Below, one piece after another: positions 42,004-50,975 of a stretch of 64,000 nt of DNA (positions within the stretch are counted from its first letter, which is position 1; the number at the start of each line of letters is the position of its first letter). The notes under the pieces are model-generated. The model ran no database searches, had not been told where the DNA came from, and saw only the letters and a program-made list of their open reading frames with translations. Both the position numbers and the translations under genes were made by a program. The DNA is from Streptomyces tubercidicus. Its GTDB lineage: Bacteria; Actinomycetota; Actinomycetes; Streptomycetales; Streptomycetaceae. The DNA is taken from the NCBI RefSeq assembly GCF_027497495.1, contig NZ_CP114205.1:1612001-1676000 (forward strand), read 5' to 3'.

Positions 42004-43332
42004 TCACGGCTTCGGCGGCTCATGCGGCACCGGTACCTCACCCGGATGCCGTACGCGCCGCGCCAAAAGGCTGCCGAGGAAGCCGGTGACCAGTCCCCAG
42101 AGGAGGCCCACCCCCACCAGCCGGAGCAGCTGGGGTTCCAGGGTGACCTCGCCGCCCAGGTCGCCGCCGAGGTCGCCGATGCCGATCACGGAGAGTCCGT
42201 AGTGGGCGGAGATCCGGGTGAGCAGTCCGACGACGAAGAGGGTGACGGCCAGTGCCACGGCCATCTCGACGGCGTGCCGCCAGGCCGGCAGCCGGGCCGG
42301 GGAGCGGACCGCCGCGGTGAAGGCGGCGGCGAGCAGCACCACGGCCGCCACCGCCACCAGCAGCCAGGCCCGGCGGTCGTGTTCGGCGAGCGAGCCGAGG
42401 TCGAGGGTGCGCTGTCCGTGGGTGCGGAGGACCTGGTCGAGGAGGTGTGGCAGGGGCAGTCCCAGGGCCTTGTCGATGTGCCCCACCCAGGCGCCGCCGG
42501 TGCCGATACCCAGCGCCATCCAGGCCAGGTTCGGCAGCCCGAGGAAGATGACGGCGAGGGTCTGCGCCGGGCGGTCGTTGGTGATGAGTTCGACGATGCC
42601 GATGACCAGCCCGATCACGGCGTAGCCGAGCAGCGTCAGCAGCATCGCGAACGCGGGTGGCCGTACGGAGTCCTGGAAGTGCAGCAGCCGGGGCGAGAGC
42701 GGGGCCCGGCGCGAGATGACGAAGGTCAGCGCGAGCAGCGCCAGTACCCACAGCAGGCCGACGCCGAGCGTCGCGGGCACATCGGCGCGGAAGCCGACGG
42801 TCGGTGTGGCGCCCAGGTCGGTGCCGATCTCGTTGGCGAGGTCGTTGCCCACGGAGATCCGGAAGCTGTGCCGGGCGGCGAGCGAGACCAGCAGCAGAAG
42901 GACCAGCCAGCACACGGCCGTTCGGGCGATCCGGCCGAGCAGCTCCCGGGTGGTGGCCACCGCACGGTGCCGCAGCGGCAGCAGGAAGACGGCGGCGAGC
43001 ACCAGCGCTCCGGCGAGGGTGACCGACAGCGGGATGACGTCCAGGGCGGCATCGGCCTCCACGATGTCCCCGGCGCCGCCGGACAGCCCCACCGAGCCAC
43101 CGGCCGCGACCAGCACGGTGGCCGCCACTACGGACGGGAACGCCCCGCCGGGAAGGTCCGTCGCACCCGCCGCCCACAGGCCGATGGCGGCGACCACGAT
43201 CATGGCGACGAGGGCCGCCACCGTCGCGCCGAGGGCCTGCGCCCAACCGCGGAGGAGGGGCGGTGCGCCACGGGACGGTGCGCCACGGGACGGCGCCGGG
43301 CCCGGGGAACCGGCGGACGCGGGGCCTCGCAT
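42004..43332 (-). CDS. Streptophobe family membrane protein
   Basis: This 442-aa polytopic protein has roughly ten membrane helices (GATVAALVAMIVVAAIGLWA, VLLAAAFTAAVRSP and others) and matches the streptophobe family, a membrane family of unknown function found in Streptomyces. Long soluble loops carry NSFRISVGNDLANEI-like and ARHSFRISVG text. I place the start at the ATG at 43332, with AGAGAGG at 9 bases; an in-frame TTG at 43389 is the longer option. A short in-frame duplication (CGCCACGGGACGG twice near 43266) encodes APSRGAPSRGAP at the N-terminus. It is convergent with the kinase gene. Confidence 0.78.
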   Translation of the reverse strand: MRGPASAGSPGPAPSRGAPSRGAPPLLRGWAQALGATVAALVAMIVVAAIGLWAAGATDLPGGAFPSVVAATVLVAAGGSVGLSGGAGDIVEADAALDVIPLSVTLAGALVLAAVFLLPLRHRAVATTRELLGRIARTAVCWLVLLLLVSLAARHSFRISVGNDLANEIGTDLGATPTVGFRADVPATLGVGLLWVLALLALTFVISRRAPLSPRLLHFQDSVRPPAFAMLLTLLGYAVIGLVIGIVELITNDRPAQTLAVIFLGLPNLAWMALGIGTGGAWVGHIDKALGLPLPHLLDQVLRTHGQRTLDLGSLAEHDRRAWLLVAVAAVVLLAAAFTAAVRSPARLPAWRHAVEMAVALAVTLFVVGLLTRISAHYGLSVIGIGDLGGDLGGEVTLEPQLLRLVGVGLLWGLVTGFLGSLLARRVRHPGEVPVPHEPPKP

Positions 43333-43544
43333 CTGGCTCAACCTCTCTTCTGCCGGTTTTGGCCGTGGGGCGACGGAAGGTGCCTGCAATTACCGCAGGT
43401 ACGGCACGCACGCACCACCGTAAGCACCGGCGTGCCGCCCCGCTTGCGGACGGCGCCGCTCCCGGGCACACAATGTCCTTGACCTAGACAAACCGGGCAA
43501 AATTCGCATAGCCGGATGGCCCACACGCGTCGGAAGAGGCACCC

Positions 43545-44978
43545 GTGACATCTCCACCGCCGCCTGACAGCCACCCGACAGGACCGCCGTCGGGCCCGCT
43601 CTCCGGTACGCCGTCCAGCCCCGGACACGAGCCGACACAGGTGGGCTCATGGCCGGGGCAGGGCCAGCCGGAGGAACCCACCGCGCCCGGCTACCAGCAG
43701 CCTCCGCCGGGCGGCCCCGGCCGGGGCGGCGGGGGTGGCGGCGGCGGTGGCGGTGGCGGCCGCGGGGGCAAGGGCGCCGGAGCCGGCGGGCCCTGGTGGA
43801 AGTCCGCGCCGCGGGTCGCGATCCTCGCGACCGCCGTGGTGGTGGCCGTGATCCTCATCGTCGTCCTCACCCGTCCGGGCGGCGGCGGAAGCGAGGTGTT
43901 CGCCGAACCGGTCTCCTCCACCGGCCAGGACCCGGTCACGGCGTCATCGGCGAACGAGTCCACCCCGACCCCGTCCGCCACCCCGCGCAAGCCGTCCGGC
44001 GGCGGGAACAGCGAGTTCTCAGGGGCGACGCCCGGCCTCTACGGCGGTACCGAGAACAGCGCGAGCTGCGATGTCGAGAAGCAGATCAGCTTTCTGACCA
44101 GCGCCCCGGCGAGGAACCAGGCGTTCGCCGGCGTCCTGGGCAAGAAGCCGGGCGATGTCCCGTCCTATCTGCGGTCACTGACGCCCGTTCAGCTGACCTA
44201 TGACACCCGGGTCACCAACCACGGCTTCAAGGACGGCAAGGCCACCACCTTCCAGTCGGTCCTGCAGTCCGGCACCGCGGTCATGGTCGACTCGTACGGG
44301 GTGCCGCGGGTGCGCTGCAAGTGCGGCAATCCGCTGACGCCGCCGACCGCGCTCCAGGGTGATGTGAAGACGGTGGGCAGCAAGTGGCCCGGATACCAGT
44401 CCTCGAATTCGGTCGTCGTCAAGCCCGCGAAGTCCAAGATCAAGGAATTCACCCTGCGCGACCCGAAGACGGGCACGTGGTTCAAGCGCCCCGAGGGCAC
44501 CACCGGCGGCGAGGACCGCAGGACGAGCGCCCCGCCCGAAACGCCCAGCGGGCCCGCCTCGTCGCAGCCGCCGCCGGGCCAGTCACCGCCGCCCGGCCAG
44601 CCCAGCCCCGGCACCACCGGACAGTCCAACGGGGGCACCGGCAGCTCTCCGTCGGAGACCGGCGGCGGGACATCCCCGGGCGGGCCGACCGACACCTCCA
44701 CCGGGGGTGGGGGCACCTCGACCGGGAGCAGCTCGCCGGACGGCGGAACGACCGGCGAGACCACCACCGGCACCACCACCGGCGAGAACACGACAGGGAA
44801 CACGACAGGCGAGAACACCACCGGCACCACCACCGGCGAGAACACCACGGGGAACTCGACCGGCCAGAACACCACCGGGAACACGACCGGCCAGAACACC
44901 ACCGGCAGCACGACAGCCGGCGGCCACGCCGGCGGTCAGTCGGCCCAGGGCGGGGCGACCGGCGGCGGGTCCTCCTGA
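43545..44978 (+). CDS. DUF6777-like anchored protein with low-complexity repeats
   Basis: This 477-aa protein has a Pro/Gly-rich head (a run of about 12 Gly, residues 60-75), one transmembrane anchor (VAILATAVVVAVILIVVLT near 90-108), then an extracellular globular domain with ASCDVEKQISFLTSAPARNQ, SYLRSLTPVQLTYDTRVTNH and the Cys pair VRCKCGNP, which looks like DUF6777. The tail, from about residue 405 on, is TTGEN/TTGQN/NTTG repeats rich in Thr and Asn, probably a flexible wall-spanning or glycosylated region. The function is unknown. A terminator separates it from the L,D-transpeptidase gene on the same strand. Confidence 0.78.
   Translation: MTSPPPPDSHPTGPPSGPLSGTPSSPGHEPTQVGSWPGQGQPEEPTAPGYQQPPPGGPGRGGGGGGGGGGGGRGGKGAGAGGPWWKSAPRVAILATAVVVAVILIVVLTRPGGGGSEVFAEPVSSTGQDPVTASSANESTPTPSATPRKPSGGGNSEFSGATPGLYGGTENSASCDVEKQISFLTSAPARNQAFAGVLGKKPGDVPSYLRSLTPVQLTYDTRVTNHGFKDGKATTFQSVLQSGTAVMVDSYGVPRVRCKCGNPLTPPTALQGDVKTVGSKWPGYQSSNSVVVKPAKSKIKEFTLRDPKTGTWFKRPEGTTGGEDRRTSAPPETPSGPASSQPPPGQSPPPGQPSPGTTGQSNGGTGSSPSETGGGTSPGGPTDTSTGGGGTSTGSSSPDGGTTGETTTGTTTGENTTGNTTGENTTGTTTGENTTGNSTGQNTTGNTTGQNTTGSTTAGGHAGGQSAQGGATGGGSS
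44757..44925 (+). repeat. Thr-Gly-Asn coding repeats in DUF6777-like gene
   Basis: About 170 bases made of ACCACCGGCGAGAACACC-type units encode TTGENTTGNTTG-like repeats. Alternative spellings (ACGACAGG, ACCACGGG) mix, so the array has drifted but kept frame. Confidence 0.8.
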
Positions 44979-45003
44979 CGCCGGACACACCGGAAGGAAG
45001 ACG

Positions 45004-45039
45004 AAGCGGCGGGCGGCCGGAAGGCCGTCCGCCGCTTTT
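45004..45039 (+). terminator. Terminator after DUF6777-like gene
   Basis: Arms AAGCGGCGGGCGGCC (45004-45018) and GGCCGTCCGCCGCTT (45023-45037), one G-T pair, loop GGAA, followed by TTTT: a textbook rho-independent shape 26 bp past the stop. Confidence 0.88.
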
Positions 45040-45220
45040 GCGCGCTGTTTCTTCACGCCCGATATCGAACTGTGTCCTAAATCCTCCGGCATCCGGGACA
45101 ACCCCCTTGGCGGACAACCCCGTCTGTTAGTGCGGCGGGTGCATCGGCGACCCCTGACGGCGACCCCCTCACGGGGCCGGGCCCCGCCACTGACAGTTGT
45201 TCTGCTTTGGAGGGATCCCC

Positions 45221-46393
45221 GTGCACGCCGGACCACGCCGCCACTCCGCTCGGTTGCTACCCGCCCTGACCGCGGCAGCCGCGCTGCTGACCGCGTGCGG
45301 GCCCGGTGGCGCGTCGAAGGCGGACCAGCCGGCGACCAAGGTGACCGTCACCCCGACCGCCGGGAGCACCCCGGCCAAGCTCGGCTCGGACATATCCATA
45401 CGGGCCGAGGGCGGCAAGCTCACCTCGGTCGAGGTCGCGAACGACAAGGGCGGCAAGGTCTCCGGACAGCTGACCGGTGACGGCGCGTCATGGAAGTCGG
45501 ACGGCAAGGTCATGCCGGACACCACCTACACCGTGCGGACGAAGGCCAAGTCCGACGGGGGCAAGGAGTCCTCGGCCACCTCGAAGTTCACCACGGAGAA
45601 GGCCGGCAAGGTCAACAAGCTCACCAACACCCCGTCCGGCGGGGCGACCGTGGGCACCGGAATGCCGGTCTCGATCCTCTTCGACAACCCGATATCCAAG
45701 GACCGGCAGGCCGACATCGAGAGGGCGCTGAAGGTCACCACCCAGCCGAAGGTCGAGGGCTCCTGGGGCTGGGTCAAGGACTACTCCGGCAAGGACCGCA
45801 TCGACTGGCGGCCCAAGGACTACTGGCCGTCCGGCACCAAGGTCTCCGTGAAGGGCGCGCTGTCCGGTATCAACTCCGGTGACGGCGGCTGGTTCGCCCG
45901 GGACTACAACTTCGGCTTCCGCATCGGCGCCGACCACAAGGCCGTCATCGACGTCCCCTCGCACACCATGACGATGTACGAGAACGGCAAGAACGTCGGC
46001 AGCATCCGCGGCTCCGCCGGCTCCCCGCAGGACCCGACGCGCGGCGGGGTGCACACCGTACGCAGCAAGAACGCGGCCGAGACGATGGACTCCGCGACCA
46101 TCGGCCACGGCAGCGAGTGGATGCTGGACTCCAAGTGGGTCACCCACCTCACCGCGTCCGGGACCTTCCTGCACTCCGCCCCGTGGAACAAGTCGGTCGG
46201 CGTGGAGAACAACAGCCACGGCTGCTTCGGCATGACCACCTCGGACGCCAAGAGGGCCTACGACTTCCTCACGATCGGCTCCACGGTCGAGGTGAAGGGC
46301 ACCACCAACACCAACAAGACCGACGTCGGCAACGGCCTGGAGGTCTGGCAGGAGAACTGGGACCAGTGGAAGCAGCGCAGCGCGCTGAACTGA
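45221..46393 (+). CDS. L,D-transpeptidase lipoprotein (YkuD with Ig-like domains)
   Basis: This 390-aa lipoprotein has a signal peptide with lipobox LLTAC (Cys26), two Ig-like beta domains (about 45-240), and a YkuD catalytic domain with the motif NNSHGCFGM, where Cys335 is the nucleophile and His333 sits two residues before it. GSIRGSAGSPQDPTRGGVHT and the upstream HLTASGTFLHSAPWN complete the active site. It should make 3-3 crosslinks in peptidoglycan outside the membrane. The GTG at 45221 has TTTGGAGG upstream. It is monocistronic, between two hairpins. Confidence 0.93.
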   Translation: MHAGPRRHSARLLPALTAAAALLTACGPGGASKADQPATKVTVTPTAGSTPAKLGSDISIRAEGGKLTSVEVANDKGGKVSGQLTGDGASWKSDGKVMPDTTYTVRTKAKSDGGKESSATSKFTTEKAGKVNKLTNTPSGGATVGTGMPVSILFDNPISKDRQADIERALKVTTQPKVEGSWGWVKDYSGKDRIDWRPKDYWPSGTKVSVKGALSGINSGDGGWFARDYNFGFRIGADHKAVIDVPSHTMTMYENGKNVGSIRGSAGSPQDPTRGGVHTVRSKNAAETMDSATIGHGSEWMLDSKWVTHLTASGTFLHSAPWNKSVGVENNSHGCFGMTTSDAKRAYDFLTIGSTVEVKGTTNTNKTDVGNGLEVWQENWDQWKQRSALN

Positions 46394-46420
46394 CCCGCTG
46401 AGCGCTCCGCCGACAGCAAC

Positions 46421-46456
46421 GGACGCCGCCGCCCGGACATGCGGGCGGCGGCGTCC
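46421..46456. terminator. Bidirectional hairpin terminator
   Basis: Perfect 15-bp arms GGACGCCGCCGCCCG (46421-46435) and CGGGCGGCGGCGTCC (46442-46456), loop of 6, between the convergent L,D-transpeptidase and aldo/keto reductase genes. Confidence 0.88.
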
Positions 46457-46464
46457 TGCGTAGG

Positions 46465-47523
46465 TCAGCGGATCTCGCTCGCCGTACGGCGATGGGTGGA
46501 GCGCCGGTCCTCGATCGCGGCCCAGCGGTCGCCGTAGACGTTCTCGATGATGCCCGGATCCCGCAGGAAGTCGTGCGGGAAGCCCAGCGAGACCGCGCTG
46601 GTCCGGTCGAGCCGGTCCAGCGACTCGGCGTCCAGCGTGAGGTCCACGGCGCCGAGATTGTCGCGGAGCTGGCTCTCCTTGGTGGCGGCGACGATGGGAA
46701 TGATGTTGCCGGGGCGGCTGCGCAGCCACGCCAGCGCTACCTGTGCGGGGCTCCAGCCGCCCTGCTCGGCGATCTCCAGCACCGCGGTGATGGTCTCCTC
46801 CTCGTTGTGGTCCCGGGTGACCCGGTCGTCCACGCCGTCCAGCCGCCCGGTCTCACCCCGGCGGTACTTGCCGGTGAGCTTCCCCGCCGCGAGCGGCGCC
46901 CAGGCCAGCACGGCCAGATCGAAGGCGCGGGCCTGCGGCAGCAGTTCCCGCTCCGGCGTCCGCTCCAGCAGGTTGTAGCGCAGCTGCGAGCCGGCGAAAG
47001 CGGTCCAGCCGCGCAGCTCGGCAAGGGTGTTGGCCTGCGCGATCTCCCAGGCGGGCCAGTCGGACACCCCGATGTAGAGCACCTTTCCCGACCGCACCAC
47101 GTCGTCGAGCGCCCGCATCACCTCCTCCACGGGCGTGAAGTTGTCCCGTGCGTGCACCCAGAGCACATCGAGGTGGTCGGTACGCAGCCGGTCCAGGCTC
47201 GCCTCCACCGACCGGACCAGGTTCTTGCGGTGGTTGCCCGCCGCGTTCACATCGCCCTTACGGGTCGCGCAGGTGTACTTGCTCGCCAGGACGAAGCGGT
47301 CCCGGCGGCCTTCCAGCAGTTCACCGAGGATCCGCTCCGAGGCGCCGTCGGTGTAGTTGTTGGCGGTGTCGATGAAGTTGCCGCCCGCGTCGGCGTAGAG
47401 GTCCAGGATCCGGCCGCTGGTGTCCTTGGCGGCGCCCCAGCCCCAGTCCTCGCCGATGGTCATGGCGCCCAGGCTCAGCTCGCTCACCCGCAGACCGGTC
47501 CTGCCGAACAGTGTGTAGCGCAC
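46465..47523 (-). CDS. Aldo/keto reductase
   Basis: This 352-aa NADPH-dependent oxidoreductase has the AKR tetrad: Asp and Tyr in FIDTANNYTDGASE, Lys in VLASKYTCA and His in DVLWVHARDNFTP. The N-terminus MRYTLFGRTGLRVSELSLGA is the standard AKR opening. The C-terminal cofactor loop is seen in ALAWLRSRPGNIIPIVAATK. The substrate is unknown; the sequence resembles members acting on sugar or xenobiotic carbonyls. The start is the GTG at 47523, with GAAGGGAA 5 bases upstream; a longer open frame to 47595 lacks a site. Confidence 0.9.
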   Translation of the reverse strand: MRYTLFGRTGLRVSELSLGAMTIGEDWGWGAAKDTSGRILDLYADAGGNFIDTANNYTDGASERILGELLEGRRDRFVLASKYTCATRKGDVNAAGNHRKNLVRSVEASLDRLRTDHLDVLWVHARDNFTPVEEVMRALDDVVRSGKVLYIGVSDWPAWEIAQANTLAELRGWTAFAGSQLRYNLLERTPERELLPQARAFDLAVLAWAPLAAGKLTGKYRRGETGRLDGVDDRVTRDHNEEETITAVLEIAEQGGWSPAQVALAWLRSRPGNIIPIVAATKESQLRDNLGAVDLTLDAESLDRLDRTSAVSLGFPHDFLRDPGIIENVYGDRWAAIEDRRSTHRRTASEIR

Positions 47524-47626
47524 GAGGTTCCCTTCGTTCAGCGACTGCTGTAGGTCGTGCGCCCACGCTAGGAGCTGGAGCGCACTCCAGGGCAAACCGG
47601 CGCACCCGCCGGGCCGTTCACGCAGG

Positions 47627-47660
47627 ACGGGGCGCCCGCCTGCTGCGGCGGGCGCCCCGT
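47627..47660 (-). terminator. Terminator after phospholipase C gene
   Basis: Perfect 14-bp arms ACGGGGCGCCCGCC (47627-47640) and GGCGGGCGCCCCGT (47647-47660) with a 6-base loop, 50 bp past the phospholipase stop. Confidence 0.85.
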
Positions 47661-47711
47661 TCTCCGCCGGCGGCCCGGCGGTATGAGCGTCGTGGTGAGG
47701 GCCGTGGTACC

Positions 47712-49769
47712 TCAGCCCGTGATGATCGCCGGGTCGCTCACACCCGCCTCGCCGTTCTCCACATGGCCGGCGAACCGGCGCAGGAAGCCGGGGTCCGAGT
47801 CACAGGTGACCGACAGGTCGTACCAGCGCTTGCTGGCACGCAGGTCGAACGACTTCTTGACGGTGGCGCCCGCACGGACCGGGTAGGTCTCGGCGGCGCC
47901 GCCGTAGGACTGGGTGACGGTGAGGTGGCAGTCGGTCTTGCCGGGGTTGGTCAGGGTGAGTTCGACGCTGCCGCTCTTCGCCTCATGGCGGGCGGTCACC
48001 TCGGGTCCGGTCTTCTTGCCGTCCCCCTTGAAGGTGCGCAGGAAACCGTTCGGCCCGTAGACGGTGAGGTCGTAGGCGTCCTTGGAGTAGGCGGTGTTCC
48101 AGGTGTCGGAGATCGTCTTGCCGGCCTCCGTGGTGTACGTCCAGGGGCCGTCGGTGCGGTTGCCACCGGTGACGGTGAAGCAGGCGCCGGCCTTGTCGCC
48201 GCTCTTGAAGGTGAGGGTGAAGCGGCCGGTGGACGGGGCCGCGGACCCGTCGACGAGCGGGGCGTACGGCAGCGGGCGGGCGGGACGGGAGCCCGGCTCC
48301 TGCTTGGGCAGCACCGGGTTGGCCGGCGGCTTCGGCACATAGCTGTCGTGCCGCTCCTTGTCCGGCGGCTGGTAGCCGTCGGTGGCGGGGAGCGCGGCCG
48401 GCTTGGTGTCCTCCAGGCGGAAGTCGAAGGCCGAGGTCAGGTCGCCGCAGATGGCGCGGCGCCAGGGCGAGATGTTGGGCTCGTGGACACCGAAGCGGCG
48501 CTCCAGGAACTGGATGATCGAGGTGTGGTCGAAGACCTCGGAATTGACGTAGCCGCCGGTGCTCCAGGGGGAGACGACGATCATCGGGACGCGCTGGCCG
48601 AGACCGTAGGGACCGGCCTCGTACTTGGCGTTGCCGCCGAAGCTGTCGAGCGAGGTGTCCACGGTGGACTTGCCCTCGTCGGCGGAGGCCGGCGGGAAGG
48701 GCGGGGCCACGTGGTCGAAGTAGCCGTCGTTCTCGTCGTAGGTGATGAGCAGGGCGGTCTTGCTCCACACCTCGGGGTTGGAGGTGAGCGCGTCCAGCAC
48801 CTGGGAGACGTACCAGGCGCCGTAGTTCGCGGGCCAGTTGGGGTGCTCGGAGAAGGCCTCGGGGGCGGCGATCCAGGAGACCTGGGGCAGCTTGTCGGCC
48901 TTCACATCGGCCCTGAGCCGGTCGAAGTAGCCGTCGCCCGCCTTGGCGTTGGTGCCGGTGCGGGCCTTGTCGTAGAGCGGGTCGCCGGGCTTGGCGTCAC
49001 GGTACTGGTTGAAGAACAGCAGCGAGTTGTCGCCGTAGTTGCCGCGGTAGGCGTCCTCGATCCAGCCCCACTTGCCGTTCGCGTCCAGGCCGTCACCGAT
49101 GTCCTGGTAGAACTTCCAGGAGATCCCGGCCTTCTCCAGCCGCTCCGGGTACGTCGTCCAGCTGTACCCGAGCTCCTCGTTGCCGAGGACCGGGCCGCCG
49201 CCCGAACCGTCGTTGCCGACGTGGCCCGTGTACATGTAGTAGCGGTTGGGGTCGGTCGCCCCGATGAACGAGCAGTGGTACGAGTCGCAGATGGTGAACG
49301 CGTCGGCGAGCGCGTAGTGGAACGGGATGTCCTTGCGCGTCAGATGCGCCATCGTCCCGGCGGTCTTGGCAGGTATCCAGTTGTCGTACTTGCCCTTGTT
49401 GCGGGCCTTGTGGCCGCCCGCCCACTCGTGGTCGAGACCCTCGATGAACTGCATGCCGAGGTTCTCGGCGTCCGGGTGGTAGGGCAGCACCTCCTTGTCG
49501 CCGTCCGGCTGGTGCCAGACGGACTTCCCGCTCTCAAGGATCAGCGGACGCGGGTCACCGAAGCCGCGTACGCCCTTCATCGAGCCGAAGTAGTGGTCGA
49601 AGGAACGGTTCTCCTGCATCAGCACGACGACGTGCTCGATGTCCTTGATGGATCCGGAGCGACGCTTGGCGGGGATGGCTGCGGCACGGGCGATGCTGCT
49701 CGACAGGGCCGAGGCGCCCGCGGTGGCTCCGGCGATCTGGAGGAAACGCCGCCGATTCAATTCAGACAT
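47712..49769 (-). CDS. Tat-exported phosphocholine-type phospholipase C
   Basis: This 685-aa protein has a twin-arginine signal (NRRRFLQIAG, residues 5-14). The phosphoesterase domain carries HVVVLMQENRSFDHYFGSMK, SYHCSFIGATDPNRYYMYTG and ALLITYDENDGYFDHVAPP, with GQRVPMIVVSPWS. Two C-terminal beta domains of the PLC tail type follow (RFTLTFKSGDKAGACFTVTG and a second copy). This is the bacterial phosphocholine-specific phospholipase C family, secreted to release phosphate or choline from lipids. I set the start at the ATG at 49769. The longer open frame would run through the divergent methyltransferase. Confidence 0.92.
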   Translation of the reverse strand: MSELNRRRFLQIAGATAGASALSSSIARAAAIPAKRRSGSIKDIEHVVVLMQENRSFDHYFGSMKGVRGFGDPRPLILESGKSVWHQPDGDKEVLPYHPDAENLGMQFIEGLDHEWAGGHKARNKGKYDNWIPAKTAGTMAHLTRKDIPFHYALADAFTICDSYHCSFIGATDPNRYYMYTGHVGNDGSGGGPVLGNEELGYSWTTYPERLEKAGISWKFYQDIGDGLDANGKWGWIEDAYRGNYGDNSLLFFNQYRDAKPGDPLYDKARTGTNAKAGDGYFDRLRADVKADKLPQVSWIAAPEAFSEHPNWPANYGAWYVSQVLDALTSNPEVWSKTALLITYDENDGYFDHVAPPFPPASADEGKSTVDTSLDSFGGNAKYEAGPYGLGQRVPMIVVSPWSTGGYVNSEVFDHTSIIQFLERRFGVHEPNISPWRRAICGDLTSAFDFRLEDTKPAALPATDGYQPPDKERHDSYVPKPPANPVLPKQEPGSRPARPLPYAPLVDGSAAPSTGRFTLTFKSGDKAGACFTVTGGNRTDGPWTYTTEAGKTISDTWNTAYSKDAYDLTVYGPNGFLRTFKGDGKKTGPEVTARHEAKSGSVELTLTNPGKTDCHLTVTQSYGGAAETYPVRAGATVKKSFDLRASKRWYDLSVTCDSDPGFLRRFAGHVENGEAGVSDPAIITG

Positions 49770-49995
49770 GGGGTGGGGAACCTCTTTGCGTGTGGGGGAG
49801 TTGGCGAAATAACGGGTGGCGATGTTCGGTTGTGTGAGGAGTGGTGCGAAACCACGGTCAGCAGAGTGTTCCAAGAGGAACGAGTGCCAGGGAAGAGGGG
49901 GTGTCCCAGGTGTGACACATCGCCGTACGGGCGGCGAACTCCCTGGTCGGGAATGCCGTACGGCCACCTGTGGGCATTTCGAACAAAGGGGAACA

Positions 49996-50898
49996 ATGGG
50001 GCAGGGTAGCGAGCAGGGTGTGGCCGGGGACGGCGGGACACCGCTGCCCGACGAGATCGCGGCGGGCAACGCCGAACAGGCCGGGACCTGGAACGGGGAC
50101 GACGGACGATTCTGGGTCCAGCAGCGGGAAAGGCAGGAGGCGAGGTATCTCCGGCTCACTCCGCACTTAATTGCGGCGGCCGGGATCCAGGCGGACAGCC
50201 GGGTGCTGGACATCGGATGCGGCAGCGGCGGTACGAGCCTGGAGGTGGCGCGGACCGCAGCCGAGGGATCGGTGCTCGGCGTCGATGTGTCGGCGCCGAT
50301 GCTGGACGAAGCCCGGAAGCGCGCCGCTGAAGCCGGGCTGCCGCAGGTCTCCTTCGAACGAGGGGACGCACAGGTCCATCGCTTCGAGGAAGGCGCCTTC
50401 GACGTCGCGATCAGTCGTTTCGGGGTGATGTTCTTCGCCGATCCGGAGGCGGCGTTCGAAAATATCGCCCGAGCGCTGCATCCGGGCGGACAGCTGGCGT
50501 TCCTGTGCTGGCGGAGCGTGCGGGACAACGCCTATCTGACCGTGCCGATGGGCGCCATCGCCCCGTATGTACAACTGCCGGAGCTTGCGGCGCCAGGCGC
50601 CCCGGGCCCGTTCTCGCTCGCCGACGCCGACCGGATCAAGAAGCTGCTGGACAGCACCGGATTCGACGAGATCACGATCAGCGCCGTCGACGAGCCGATG
50701 TGGATGGGGCCCGATCCGGACGACGTTGTGGCCTACCAGCTCGGCATGCCGGGGTCGCGTGCGATGCTCGCCGAGGCAAGTGCGGAAGCGCGGGCCAAGA
50801 CAGTGACCGCGTTGCGGGAAGCGCTGGCCGAACACCAGGGCCCCGACGGCGTCACGCTCGGCAGCGCGGCGTGGCTGGTGACGGCTCACCGGCGATGA
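49996..50898 (+). CDS. SAM-dependent methyltransferase with a TTA codon
   Basis: This 300-aa protein is a class I methyltransferase of the Methyltransf_11/UbiE kind. Motif I is VLDIGCGSGGTSLEVARTA, motif II VLGVDVSAPMLDEARKRA, motif III VSFERGDAQVHRF, and motif post-I FDVAISRFGVMFFADPEAAF. The substrate is unknown. Codon 58 (50167-50169) is TTA, so translation would depend on the bldA tRNA and be developmental. The ATG at 49996 has AAAGGGG upstream. It is divergent from the phospholipase C gene and convergent with the MFS gene. Confidence 0.87.
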   Translation: MGQGSEQGVAGDGGTPLPDEIAAGNAEQAGTWNGDDGRFWVQQRERQEARYLRLTPHLIAAAGIQADSRVLDIGCGSGGTSLEVARTAAEGSVLGVDVSAPMLDEARKRAAEAGLPQVSFERGDAQVHRFEEGAFDVAISRFGVMFFADPEAAFENIARALHPGGQLAFLCWRSVRDNAYLTVPMGAIAPYVQLPELAAPGAPGPFSLADADRIKKLLDSTGFDEITISAVDEPMWMGPDPDDVVAYQLGMPGSRAMLAEASAEARAKTVTALREALAEHQGPDGVTLGSAAWLVTAHRR

Positions 50899-50975
50899 CC
50901 GGCTCAACCGTCCGGATCCGGCGGTGGGCCGGGAGGTGGCCATCCCTCCTGTGGACGGGATGGCCACCGGCTCGC

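Noticed and set aside
43478..43510. TTGACC promoter-like element before the DUF6777-like gene
   Set aside because: The -35 match is good but no acceptable -10 hexamer stands at 16-18 bp; left out as a feature.
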